Part shown: positions 8,954 through 17,293 of the stretch, in pieces
How the letters are laid out: the number at the start of each line of letters is the position of its first letter
Numbering within the stretch: position 1 is the stretch's first letter
Source: JAYQUR01 sp038133505
Lineage (GTDB): Bacteria > Pseudomonadota > Alphaproteobacteria > MPNO01 > UBA830
DNA length: 38,321 nt
Assembly: GCA_038133505.1 (NCBI GenBank)
Contig: JAYPTI010000013.1
Span: forward strand, 1-38,321
Direction of reading: 5' to 3'
Made by a program: the position numbers and the translations under genes
Notes under the pieces: model-generated
Told to the model about the DNA's origin: nothing
What the model saw: the letters and a program-made list of their open reading frames with translations, nothing else
The model's database searches: none

Positions 8954-9712
8954 ATGACCGCAATGCCTCGCCCGCTGATCGCGGGAAACTGGAAGATGAA
9001 CGGCGATACCCACTTCGCGGCCGCTCTGGCGGGGGCGCTCGCGGACCTCGTCGCGGACGCCGGCGAACAGGGGGTCGACATGCTGGTCTGCCCGCCGGCG
9101 GTGCTGATTCCCGCCGCAAGGGGCGCCCTCGGCATCGGCGACATCCATCTCGGGGGACAGGATTGCCATACCGCGGGATCGGGCGCGCACACCGGCGACG
9201 TTTCCGCGGCGATGCTCCGCGATGCGGGCTGCGGCTTCGTCATCGTCGGACATTCGGAGCGCCGGGCCGATCACGGCGAGTCTGACGATCTGGTCCGCGC
9301 CAAGGCGGCTGCGGCGCAATCGGAAGGCCTCGTGCCGATCGTCTGTGTCGGAGAGACGCTCGAAGAGCGCGATGCCGGCCGGGCCGTCGAAATCGTGACC
9401 GGACAGGTGACCGGATCGGTTCCCGAAGGCTCTTCGGCGTCGACGCTGGTCGTCGCCTACGAGCCGGTCTGGGCGATCGGGACGGGACGTACGCCGACCA
9501 AAGAGGACATCGCCGAGGTCCACGATGCGATCCGGGCGACCCTGCAGGGGCTGGTGTCGGAAGCGGACGAGGTTCGAATTCTCTACGGCGGCTCGGTCAA
9601 ACCCGAAAACGCGTCGGAAATCCTCGCCGTGTCGAACGTCAACGGAGCCCTCGTCGGCGGCGCGAGCCTCAAGGCATCGGATTTCTGGGCGATCGCGCAG
9701 GCCTGTCCCTGA
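8954..9712 (+). CDS. tpiA: Triose-phosphate isomerase
   Basis: 252 residues, standard TIM length. Catalytic residues are visible: Asn12 and Lys14 in GNWKMNG, His100 in VGHSERR and Glu170 in AYEPVWAIGTG; the phosphate-binding GGSVKPEN and GGASL motifs follow. The enzyme interconverts dihydroxyacetone phosphate and glyceraldehyde 3-phosphate in the cytoplasm. ATG 8954 is used; an in-frame ATG at 8963 would remove three residues and also fits. The gene diverges from ppiD and precedes secG, a frequent alphaproteobacterial order. Confidence 0.98.
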   Translation: MTAMPRPLIAGNWKMNGDTHFAAALAGALADLVADAGEQGVDMLVCPPAVLIPAARGALGIGDIHLGGQDCHTAGSGAHTGDVSAAMLRDAGCGFVIVGHSERRADHGESDDLVRAKAAAAQSEGLVPIVCVGETLEERDAGRAVEIVTGQVTGSVPEGSSASTLVVAYEPVWAIGTGRTPTKEDIAEVHDAIRATLQGLVSEADEVRILYGGSVKPENASEILAVSNVNGALVGGASLKASDFWAIAQACP

Positions 9713-9728
9713 TTCGCCTCCCGATGTC

Positions 9729-9766
9729 CGGCCCCGATATCCGGCATTGATCGGGCGCCGGGGCCG
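9729..9766 (+). terminator. Stable GC hairpin after tpiA, possible terminator
   Basis: An exact 8-base inverted repeat, CGGCCCCG (9729-9736) and CGGGGCCG (9759-9766), starts 16 bases after the tpiA stop codon. It is followed by an A tract, not a T tract, so it does not look like a classical intrinsic terminator. It may stabilise the tpiA message end or work with Rho. Confidence 0.3.
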
Positions 9767-9812
9767 AAAAACCTAGCCAAACCGGAAAATAGGCATTACA
9801 CCTCCGCCCGAT

Positions 9813-9826
9813 TTTCCGGCCGGAAA
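9813..9826. repeat. Perfect 14-base palindrome before secG
   Basis: The sequence TTTCCGGCCGGAAA is a perfect palindrome ending 16 bases before the secG ATG. A half-site with the same core (CCGGAAA) lies 25-30 bases upstream. It could be an operator or a small hairpin in the leader; no function is shown. Confidence 0.6.
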
Positions 9827-9842
9827 CGGATACCGAGCGATT

Positions 9843-10172
9843 ATGACCGAAGTACTTTTGATCATTCATCTTTTCCTCGCGCTGGCGCTGATCGTCGTCG
9901 TGCTTCTGCAGCGCAGCGAGGGCGGAGCCCTCGGCATGGGCGGAGGGACGATGGGAGGTCTGATGACGACCCGCGGATCCGCCAACCTGCTGACGCGCGC
10001 GACCGGCATCATCGCGGGCTGTTTCATCGCGACGAGCCTCGTTCTGGCGATCCTGTCGTCGGCAAACAGGGCGCCGACGTCCATCCTCGATCGCGCCGCG
10101 CCGGCCCAGTCTCAGCCCGCCGCGCCCGCGCCGGCACAGCCCGCTGCACCCGCGGTTCCGCTCGACAAGTAA
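9843..10172 (+). CDS. secG: Preprotein translocase subunit SecG
   Basis: 109 residues. Two transmembrane helices span about residues 3-22 and 52-72, linked by the glycine- and methionine-rich loop VLLQRSEGGALGMGGG, the defining SecG motif. A Pro/Ala-rich tail (repeated AQPAAP) follows, as in many alphaproteobacteria. SecG is the non-essential helper subunit of the SecYEG inner-membrane channel. The gene lies between tpiA and pyrG and is preceded by a 14-base palindrome. Confidence 0.95.
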   Translation: MTEVLLIIHLFLALALIVVVLLQRSEGGALGMGGGTMGGLMTTRGSANLLTRATGIIAGCFIATSLVLAILSSANRAPTSILDRAAPAQSQPAAPAPAQPAAPAVPLDK

Positions 10173-10259
10173 AATTATCCCCAGTCCGAATCGTTTCCTG
10201 CGAATTTCGGCACTCCGCGCCTTTCTTCCGGACGCGGTAATGATGTAGTTTACGGGTCC

Positions 10260-11891
10260 ATGACGCGGTTCGTATTCATCACCGGCGGCGTGGTTTCCTC
10301 ACTCGGAAAGGGGTTGGCCTCGGCGGCGCTCGCAGCGCTCTTGCAGGCGCGCGGTTTCCGGGTCCGTCTCCGGAAACTCGACCCCTATCTCAATGTCGAT
10401 CCCGGCACGATGAGTCCGACCCAGCATGGCGAGGTCTTCGTTACCGACGACGGCGCCGAGACCGATCTGGATCTCGGCCATTACGAGCGCTTCACGGGCG
10501 TTCCCGCGCGCCGCAGCGACAACGTCACCACCGGGCGCATTTACACCAACGTGATCGAGAAGGAACGGCGCGGCGACTATCTCGGCGCGACGGTTCAGGT
10601 CATCCCGCACGTTACGGACGCCATCAAGGCATTCGTCATTAGCGACATCGACGGCGAGGATTTCATCCTCTGCGAAATCGGCGGCACCGTCGGCGATATC
10701 GAGAGCCTGCCGTTCCTCGAAGCGATCCGTCAGCTCGGCAACGAGCTTGGCTCGGAGCGCTCGATGTTCATCCATCTGACGCTGGTGCCGTTCCTGCGGT
10801 CGGCGGGCGAATTGAAGACCAAGCCGACGCAGCATTCCGTCAAGGAGCTGCAGAGCGTCGGTATCCAGCCCGACATGCTGCTGTGCCGTTGCGAGCAGGA
10901 TATTCCGTCGGAGGAGCGCCGCAAGATCGGCCTGTTCTGCAACGTGCCGGTCGACAACGTCATCAGCGCGCCGGACGTCGGCACGATCTATGAAGTGCCG
11001 CTCAGCTATCACGAGCGCGGCATGGACGATCAGCTGTGCCGCCATTTCCACATCGACGAGAGCCGGGCGAGGCTCAATCTCGACCGCTGGACGGAAATCG
11101 TCGACCGCATCAAGAACCCCGAGGGCGAGGTGACGATCGCGGTGGTCGGCAAGTACACGAACCTGCTGGACTCCTACAAGTCGCTGGCCGAGGCGCTCGA
11201 TCACGGCGGCATCGCGAACCACGTGCGGGTCAATCTGAACTGGATCGATTCCGAGATATTCGAATCCGAGGATGCGGTTCATTACCTCTCCGACGTGGAG
11301 GGGATACTCGTGCCGGGCGGGTTCGGCGAACGGGGCGCGGAAGGCAAGATCGCGGCGGCAAGGTTCGCGCGCGAGCACAACGTGCCCTATTTCGGAATCT
11401 GCTTCGGCATGCAGATGGCCGTGATCGAGGCGGCGCGCAATCTGGCGGGCATCGAGAAGGCCGGCTCCACCGAGTTCGGACCCTGCGAGGAACCGATCGT
11501 CGGACTGATGACAGAATGGGTGCGCGGCAACGCGGTCGAGCGGCGCGGGCACGGCGACAATCTCGGCGGCACGATGCGCCTCGGCGCCTACGACTGCAAT
11601 CTGGTCGCCGGAACCCTGGTTCACGATATCTACGATACGGATCACATCAGCGAGCGCCACCGTCATCGCTACGAGGTGAACATCAATTACCGCGACTGCC
11701 TCGAGAAGGCGGGTATGCGGTTTTCCGGCCTGTCGCCGGACGGCGTCCTGCCCGAAATCGTTGAGCTGCCGACGCATCCCTGGTACATCGGAGTCCAGTT
11801 CCATCCCGAGCTGAAATCGAAGCCGTTCGAGCCGCATCCGCTGTTCACGTCGTTCATCCGCGCGGCGATCGACCGGTCGAGGCTCGTCTGA
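10260..11891 (+). CDS. pyrG: CTP synthase
   Basis: 543 residues, full length. The N-terminal amidoligase domain starts MTRFVFITGGVVSSLGKGL with the nucleotide-binding loop and continues with LDPYLNVDPGTMSP. The C-terminal glutamine amidotransferase domain holds the nucleophile Cys381 in GICFGMQ and the His/Glu pair in VQFHPEL. It makes CTP from UTP, ATP and glutamine. The stop codon shares one base with the kdsA ATG (TGATG), so the two are translationally coupled, a common link between nucleotide supply (CMP-KDO needs CTP) and KDO synthesis. Confidence 0.98.
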   Translation: MTRFVFITGGVVSSLGKGLASAALAALLQARGFRVRLRKLDPYLNVDPGTMSPTQHGEVFVTDDGAETDLDLGHYERFTGVPARRSDNVTTGRIYTNVIEKERRGDYLGATVQVIPHVTDAIKAFVISDIDGEDFILCEIGGTVGDIESLPFLEAIRQLGNELGSERSMFIHLTLVPFLRSAGELKTKPTQHSVKELQSVGIQPDMLLCRCEQDIPSEERRKIGLFCNVPVDNVISAPDVGTIYEVPLSYHERGMDDQLCRHFHIDESRARLNLDRWTEIVDRIKNPEGEVTIAVVGKYTNLLDSYKSLAEALDHGGIANHVRVNLNWIDSEIFESEDAVHYLSDVEGILVPGGFGERGAEGKIAAARFAREHNVPYFGICFGMQMAVIEAARNLAGIEKAGSTEFGPCEEPIVGLMTEWVRGNAVERRGHGDNLGGTMRLGAYDCNLVAGTLVHDIYDTDHISERHRHRYEVNINYRDCLEKAGMRFSGLSPDGVLPEIVELPTHPWYIGVQFHPELKSKPFEPHPLFTSFIRAAIDRSRLV

Positions 11892-12733
11892 TGGCGGCCC
11901 AGCGCCGGATCGACATCGGAAACGTCACGGTCTCGAACGAAGCGCCCTTCGCGCTGATCGCCGGGCCGTGCGCGCTCGAAAGCCGCGAGCATGCGCTGGA
12001 GATGTCGGCGGCGCTGGTGGAAATCACCGGGAAGCTCGGAATCGGGCTGATCTACAAGACGTCCTTCGACAAGGCGAACCGCACGTCGCTCGACAGCCCG
12101 CGCGGGATGGGCCTCGAGAAGAGCCTGCCGATCCTCGCCGAGGTGCGAGAGACGCACGGCTGCCCGGTCCTGACCGACGTTCACTTGCCGGATCACTGTG
12201 CGACCGTCGCCGAGGCCGTCGACGTGCTCCAGATCCCCGCGTTTCTCTGCCGCCAGACGGACCTTATCGTTGCCGCCGCCGAGACCGGCCGCGCGCTCAA
12301 CATCAAGAAGGGCCAGTTCCTCGCGCCGTGGGATATGGCGAACGTGGTCAAGAAGGCCGAGGCCGCCGGCAACGACCGGGTCATGGTCTGCGAGCGCGGC
12401 GCGTCGTTCGGCTACAACACGCTCGTCTCGGACATGCGGTCGCTCCCGATCCTCGCCCAGACCGGTTGTCCCGTCGTCTACGACGCGACGCACTCGGTCC
12501 AGCAGCCGGGCGGGCAGGGGACCTCGTCGGGCGGCCAGCGGGAATTCGTCCCGGTCCTCGCCCGGGCGGCGCTCGCTATCGGCGTTGGCGCGGTGTTCAT
12601 GGAGACGCATCAGGATCCGGATACGGCGCCGTCGGACGGCCCCAACATGGTGCCCCTGAAGCAGCTGCCGGGTATTCTGGAGACGCTGGTCGAGATCGAC
12701 CGCATCGCCAAGGCGAACCCCGTTTCCATCTGA
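11891..12733 (+). CDS. kdsA: 3-deoxy-8-phosphooctulonate synthase (KDO-8-P synthase)
   Basis: 280 residues, normal for KdsA. Recognisable blocks are IAGPCALES near residue 20, YKTSFDKANRTS near 56, TDVH near 95 and the VYDATHSVQQPGGQG active-site region. The enzyme condenses arabinose 5-phosphate with phosphoenolpyruvate to make the lipopolysaccharide core sugar KDO, so the host has an LPS outer membrane. It overlaps pyrG by one base and is followed by eno, whose product makes the phosphoenolpyruvate substrate. Confidence 0.98.
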   Translation: MAAQRRIDIGNVTVSNEAPFALIAGPCALESREHALEMSAALVEITGKLGIGLIYKTSFDKANRTSLDSPRGMGLEKSLPILAEVRETHGCPVLTDVHLPDHCATVAEAVDVLQIPAFLCRQTDLIVAAAETGRALNIKKGQFLAPWDMANVVKKAEAAGNDRVMVCERGASFGYNTLVSDMRSLPILAQTGCPVVYDATHSVQQPGGQGTSSGGQREFVPVLARAALAIGVGAVFMETHQDPDTAPSDGPNMVPLKQLPGILETLVEIDRIAKANPVSI

Positions 12734-12763
12734 ACAATTTCCCCGGTTTTTTCCGCCGAATTG

Positions 12764-12792
12764 TTGCGCTCCGGCTGGGCGGGCGGTATCAC
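12764..12792 (+). promoter_or_regulatory. Possible eno promoter
   Basis: TTGCGC (12764-12769) and TATCAC (12787-12792) are spaced by 17 bases and would give eno a leader of about 30 bases. The match is moderate. An imperfect hairpin formed by AACAATT (12733-12739) and AATTGTT (12759-12765) lies directly upstream and may end kdsA messages. Confidence 0.35.
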
Positions 12793-12829
12793 TCGCCGGA
12801 AATTCGATCCCTCCGCCGAAGGTAAGAAA

Positions 12830-14104
<1,275 letters not shown>

Positions 14105-14122
14105 GGATTTCGAGCGCTCTCG

Positions 14123-14237
14123 GAGTCAATAAATTTTTCTGAGTCAAATAGGGGCTTATTTCCGGACTTTTCCACATTAATTTTTGGAATCTGAGTCTTT
14201 TTTTCTTGACCCGACGAATCGATATATGATTCGATTC
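14123..14237. promoter_or_regulatory. Cluster of seven GANTC (CcrM-type methylation) sites before ftsB
   Basis: GANTC occurs at 14123, 14141, 14187, 14193, 14216, 14228 and 14233 (first base of each). The last two are tandem (GATTCGATTC) and end 4 bases before the ftsB start codon. The sites at 14216 and 14228 form an inverted repeat, CGAATC-N7-GATTCG, around an AT-rich TATATGAT element that may be the -10 region. GANTC is the target of the cell-cycle methyltransferase CcrM, and GcrA-type regulators act at methylated GANTC sites in promoters of division genes in Caulobacter. Sites are seen directly; the regulatory role is inferred. Confidence 0.6.
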
Positions 14238-14241
14238 GGTT

Positions 14242-14586
14242 ATGGGAGCTGCACACGAAATCAAACGCCGGTCGCGCCGGATGATCGTTCCGATCTTCGG
14301 AGCGCTTTTCGTTTGCTACTTCCTGATCCACGCCTTTCACGGCGACCGCGGCCTGTTCGCCTGGATGCATCTCCAGAAGGAAGTCGCGGCAGCGGAAGCG
14401 ACGCTTGCCGATACCCGTGCGATCAAGGATTCCCTCGACGGGCGGATTGCGCTTCTCCGGTCGTCGCATCTCGATCCCGACATGCTGGACGAACGCGCCC
14501 GCGTCATGTCCGGTCTCGTCCGCCCGGACGAAATCGTTTTGATCGATCCGGCGGCCCGTGCCGAACGGGCGACAATCGCGAAATAA
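14242..14586 (+). CDS. ftsB: FtsB/DivIC-family septum formation initiator
   Basis: 114 residues. A short basic cytoplasmic N-terminus (HEIKRRSRR) leads to one transmembrane helix at about residues 14-32, then a periplasmic stretch (about 42-72) with coiled-coil-like heptads LQKEVAAAEATLADTRAIKDS, and the family segment LDPDMLDERARVMSGLVRPDEIVL. This is the architecture of FtsB, which bridges FtsL and FtsQ in the divisome. The location between eno and pdhA is the usual one in alphaproteobacteria. The AT-rich gap before it carries the GANTC cluster. Confidence 0.9.
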   Translation: MGAAHEIKRRSRRMIVPIFGALFVCYFLIHAFHGDRGLFAWMHLQKEVAAAEATLADTRAIKDSLDGRIALLRSSHLDPDMLDERARVMSGLVRPDEIVLIDPAARAERATIAK

Positions 14587-14628
14587 TATTGCGCGTCAGC
14601 CTTTTTGACGGCTGCACCGCCCAGGGAA

Positions 14629-14650
14629 TTTCCGGAGTTTCCGTTTCCGG
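14629..14650 (+). repeat. Short tandem TTTCCG(G) repeats upstream of pdhA
   Basis: Three closely spaced copies, TTTCCGG (14629), TTTCCG (14638) and TTTCCGG (14644), lie about 170 bases before pdhA in the largest non-coding gap of the window. Related TTTCCGG/CCGGAAA words appear in the gaps before ppiD, secG, eno and ftsB. No function is known to me. Confidence 0.45.
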
Positions 14651-14758
14651 CGCCTGATTTTCGCGTGGTGGCGCGTAATATTCTGTCGGATTTGCGCGGT
14701 TAAAAAGACACATCCTTACGCCCACGACGGTTGCAGGCCGCTTGTCGCATCCTCTATT

Positions 14759-14796
14759 TTAACCAAGCGATAACGCTCGATTATACGAGTATATAC
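14759..14796 (+). promoter_or_regulatory. Possible pdhA promoter and operator-like inverted repeat
   Basis: A weak promoter TTAACC (14759-14764), 17 bases, TATACG (14782-14787) overlaps the inverted repeat CTCG-N6-CGAG (14776-14789), followed by the palindrome GTATATAC (14789-14796). A second candidate is TTGCAG (14731-14736), 18 bases, TATTTT (14755-14760). The pdh operon needs a promoter in this 233-base gap, but I cannot choose between them. The rest of the gap holds nothing I recognise. Confidence 0.3.
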
Positions 14797-14819
14797 ACGC
14801 ATTAGGCGAGGAGAGACGC

Positions 14820-15866
14820 ATGGCGACTTCGTCCCGGGGCAAATACGGATCTTCCAAGGGCAAGGGCAAAACGCGGGGCGGCAGAGGCAAGGCCGCAACG
14901 ACGCTCGATACGAACGAACTCGTCGGTTTCTACCGCGACATGCTGCTGATACGACGCTTCGAGGAGCGCGCGGGCCAGATGTACGGCATGGGGCTCATCG
15001 GCGGCTTCTGCCATCTCTACATCGGTCAGGAAGCGGTGGTCGTCGGCATGCAGGCGGCAATCGACGATCGAGACGCCGTCATCACCAGCTATCGCGACCA
15101 CGGTCACATGCTCGCCTGCGGGATGGACCCGAAGGGTGTGATGGCCGAACTGACCGGGCGCATCGGCGGCTACTCCAAGGGCAAGGGCGGCTCGATGCAC
15201 ATGTTCTCCAAGGAGAAGAAATTCTACGGCGGTCACGGCATCGTTGGCGCGCAGGTGCCGATCGGCACCGGGCTCGCCTTCGCCAGCAAGTATTCCGGCA
15301 CCGGCGGCGTGTCGCTGACCTATTTCGGCGACGGCGCCATCAACCAGGGGCAGGTCCATGAAGCGTTCAACATGGCGGAGCTCTGGGACCTTCCGGTGAT
15401 CTACGTGATCGAGAACAACCGCTACGGCATGGGCACCTCGGTGGCCCGCGCCTCGGCGGCCAAGGAACTCTACCGCCTCGGCGAGCCCTACGGGATGCCG
15501 GGCGAGCAGGTCGACGGCATGGACGTTCTCGCCGTGCGGGCGGCCGGCGGGAAGGCCGTCGCGCATTGCCGCGAGGGCAAGGGGCCGTACGTGCTCGAGA
15601 TGCTGACCTATCGCTACCGCGGCCATTCGATGTCCGATCCGGCGAAATACCGCACCAAGGAAGAAGTGAGCGAGATGCGCGAGAAGCACGATCCGATCAC
15701 CAATCTCAGCAAGGTGATCGTCGACGGCGGCCACAAGTCAGAGGAAGAGCTGAAGGAGCTGGACAAGGAAGTCCGCGCCATCGTCGCCGAGGCCGCGGAA
15801 TTCGCGCAGGAGAGCCCGGAGCCCGATCCGTCGGAGCTCTGGACCGACGTGCTGGTGGACGCCTGA
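14820..15866 (+). CDS. pdhA: Pyruvate dehydrogenase E1 component, alpha subunit
   Basis: 348 residues. The first 30 or so are an unusual Gly/Lys/Arg-rich, probably disordered tail (SSKGKGKTRGGRGK). The E1-alpha domain follows from LVGFYRDMLLIRRFEE, with GFCHLYIGQEAV, the phosphorylation-loop-like RYRGHSMSDP segment, and the thiamine diphosphate motif beginning GDGAINQG and continuing to ENNRYGMG. With PdhB it decarboxylates pyruvate and transfers the acetyl group to lipoate. A GGAG site lies close before ATG 14820. It starts the pdhA-pdhB-pdhC-lpd-lipA run. Confidence 0.97.
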   Translation: MATSSRGKYGSSKGKGKTRGGRGKAATTLDTNELVGFYRDMLLIRRFEERAGQMYGMGLIGGFCHLYIGQEAVVVGMQAAIDDRDAVITSYRDHGHMLACGMDPKGVMAELTGRIGGYSKGKGGSMHMFSKEKKFYGGHGIVGAQVPIGTGLAFASKYSGTGGVSLTYFGDGAINQGQVHEAFNMAELWDLPVIYVIENNRYGMGTSVARASAAKELYRLGEPYGMPGEQVDGMDVLAVRAAGGKAVAHCREGKGPYVLEMLTYRYRGHSMSDPAKYRTKEEVSEMREKHDPITNLSKVIVDGGHKSEEELKELDKEVRAIVAEAAEFAQESPEPDPSELWTDVLVDA

Positions 15867-15882
15867 GGCGGGGAGAACGGAA

Positions 15883-17277
15883 ATGCCGATCAATATTCTG
15901 ATGCCCGCCCTGTCGCCGACCATGACGGAGGGCAATCTCGCCAAGTGGCACAAGAAAGAGGGCGACCAGGTCGCGCCTGGCGACGTGATCGCCGAGATCG
16001 AGACCGACAAGGCGACCATGGAGGTCGAGGCGGTAGACGAGGGCACGCTCGGCAAGATCGTGGTGTCCGAGGGCAGCGAGAACGTGAAGGTCAACGAAAT
16101 CATCGGCGTCCTGCTGCAGGAGGGTGAGGGCGCCGGCGATATTTCGAGCGGGGCTGCACCGGCAAAGGCCGAACCCGCGGAAGAAAAAGCCGAAGCGGCG
16201 GCGCCGGCAGAGGCGAAGGCCCCCGCGGAAAGCGCCGCGGCGGCGCCTCCCGCTCCGCAGCCGGTCTCGGCCGAAAAGGAGTTCACGGGCCCGACGGTCA
16301 ACCAGACGGTCCGCGAAGCGCTGCGCGACGCGATGGCCGAGGAGATGCGCTCCGACGAAAGCGTCTACCTGATGGGCGAGGAAGTCGCCCAGTACCAAGG
16401 CGCCTACAAGGTCAGCCAGGGCCTGCTCGAAGAGTTCGGCGACCGGCGCGTGATCGACACGCCGATCACCGAGCACGGCTTCACCGGCCTCGCCGTCGGC
16501 GCGGCCTTCGGCGGGCTCAAGCCGATCGTCGAGTTCATGACGTTCAACTTCGCCATGCAGGCCATGGACCAGATCATCAACTCGGCGGCCAAGACCAACT
16601 ACATGTCGGGCGGCCAGATGGGCTGTCCCGTCGTGTTCCGTGGCCCCAACGGCGCGGCGTCCCGCGTCGCGGCGCAGCATTCGCAGTGCTATGCGAGCTG
16701 GTATGCGCACGTGCCGGGTCTCTACGTGATCGCGCCCTATTCGGCGGCGGACGCGAAGGGCCTGCTCAAGTCCGCGATCCGCGATCCCAATCCGGTGGTC
16801 TTCCTCGAGAACGAAATCCTGTACGGCCAGAGCTTCGACGTGCCGGACGATCCCGACTGGATCGTCCCGATCGGCAAGGCGAAGGTCGTGCGGCCCGGCA
16901 AGGACGTCACCATCACCGCTTTCTCGGTCATGGTCGGTCATGCGCTCGAGGCGGCCAATCAGCTGGCGGAGCAGGGGATCGACGCAGAGGTGATCGATCT
17001 GCGGACGCTGCGCCCGCTCGACACGGCGACCATCGTGGAGTCCGTGAAGAAGACCAACCGCATCGTATCGGTCGAGGAAGGCTGGCCGGTTGCGGGCATG
17101 GGCTCGGAGATTGCGGCGATCATGATGGACCAGGCGTTCGACTGGCTCGATGCGCCCGTCACGCGGGTCTGCGCGGCCGATGTGCCGCTGCCCTATGCGG
17201 CGAACCTCGAGAAGCTCGCGCTGCCGCAGGCGGCCGACATCGTCAAGGCGGTCAAGGCCGTCTGTTACGCCGACTGA
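15883..17277 (+). CDS. pdhB: Pyruvate dehydrogenase E1 component, beta subunit with N-terminal lipoyl domain
   Basis: 464 residues, about 130 longer than a simple E1-beta because of an added lipoyl domain at residues 1-80. The lipoylation site is Lys43 in ETDKATME. A Pro/Ala/Glu-rich flexible linker covers about 85-135, then the transketolase-like E1-beta domain begins TVREALRDAMAEEM and includes the GCPVVFRGPNG block. Lipoyl-bearing E1-beta subunits are known in several alphaproteobacteria. The lipoyl domain is nearly identical to that of PdhC (68 of the first 80 residues by hand count). It begins 16 bases after pdhA with a GGGAG site. Confidence 0.97.
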   Translation: MPINILMPALSPTMTEGNLAKWHKKEGDQVAPGDVIAEIETDKATMEVEAVDEGTLGKIVVSEGSENVKVNEIIGVLLQEGEGAGDISSGAAPAKAEPAEEKAEAAAPAEAKAPAESAAAAPPAPQPVSAEKEFTGPTVNQTVREALRDAMAEEMRSDESVYLMGEEVAQYQGAYKVSQGLLEEFGDRRVIDTPITEHGFTGLAVGAAFGGLKPIVEFMTFNFAMQAMDQIINSAAKTNYMSGGQMGCPVVFRGPNGAASRVAAQHSQCYASWYAHVPGLYVIAPYSAADAKGLLKSAIRDPNPVVFLENEILYGQSFDVPDDPDWIVPIGKAKVVRPGKDVTITAFSVMVGHALEAANQLAEQGIDAEVIDLRTLRPLDTATIVESVKKTNRIVSVEEGWPVAGMGSEIAAIMMDQAFDWLDAPVTRVCAADVPLPYAANLEKLALPQAADIVKAVKAVCYAD

Positions 17278-17293
17278 TCGCGCGGAGCGGGTC

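Noticed and set aside
14111..14122. Intrinsic terminator after eno (CGAG-CGCT-CTCG)
   Set aside because: Only four base pairs, and the T-rich stretch begins too far downstream.
14105..14241. CtrA binding site (TTAA-N7-TTAA) before ftsB
   Set aside because: A single ATTAATT occurs but no correctly spaced second half.
14594..14610. Terminator hairpin after ftsB (CGTCA-N7-TGACG)
   Set aside because: A five-pair stem with no following T tract; too weak to call.
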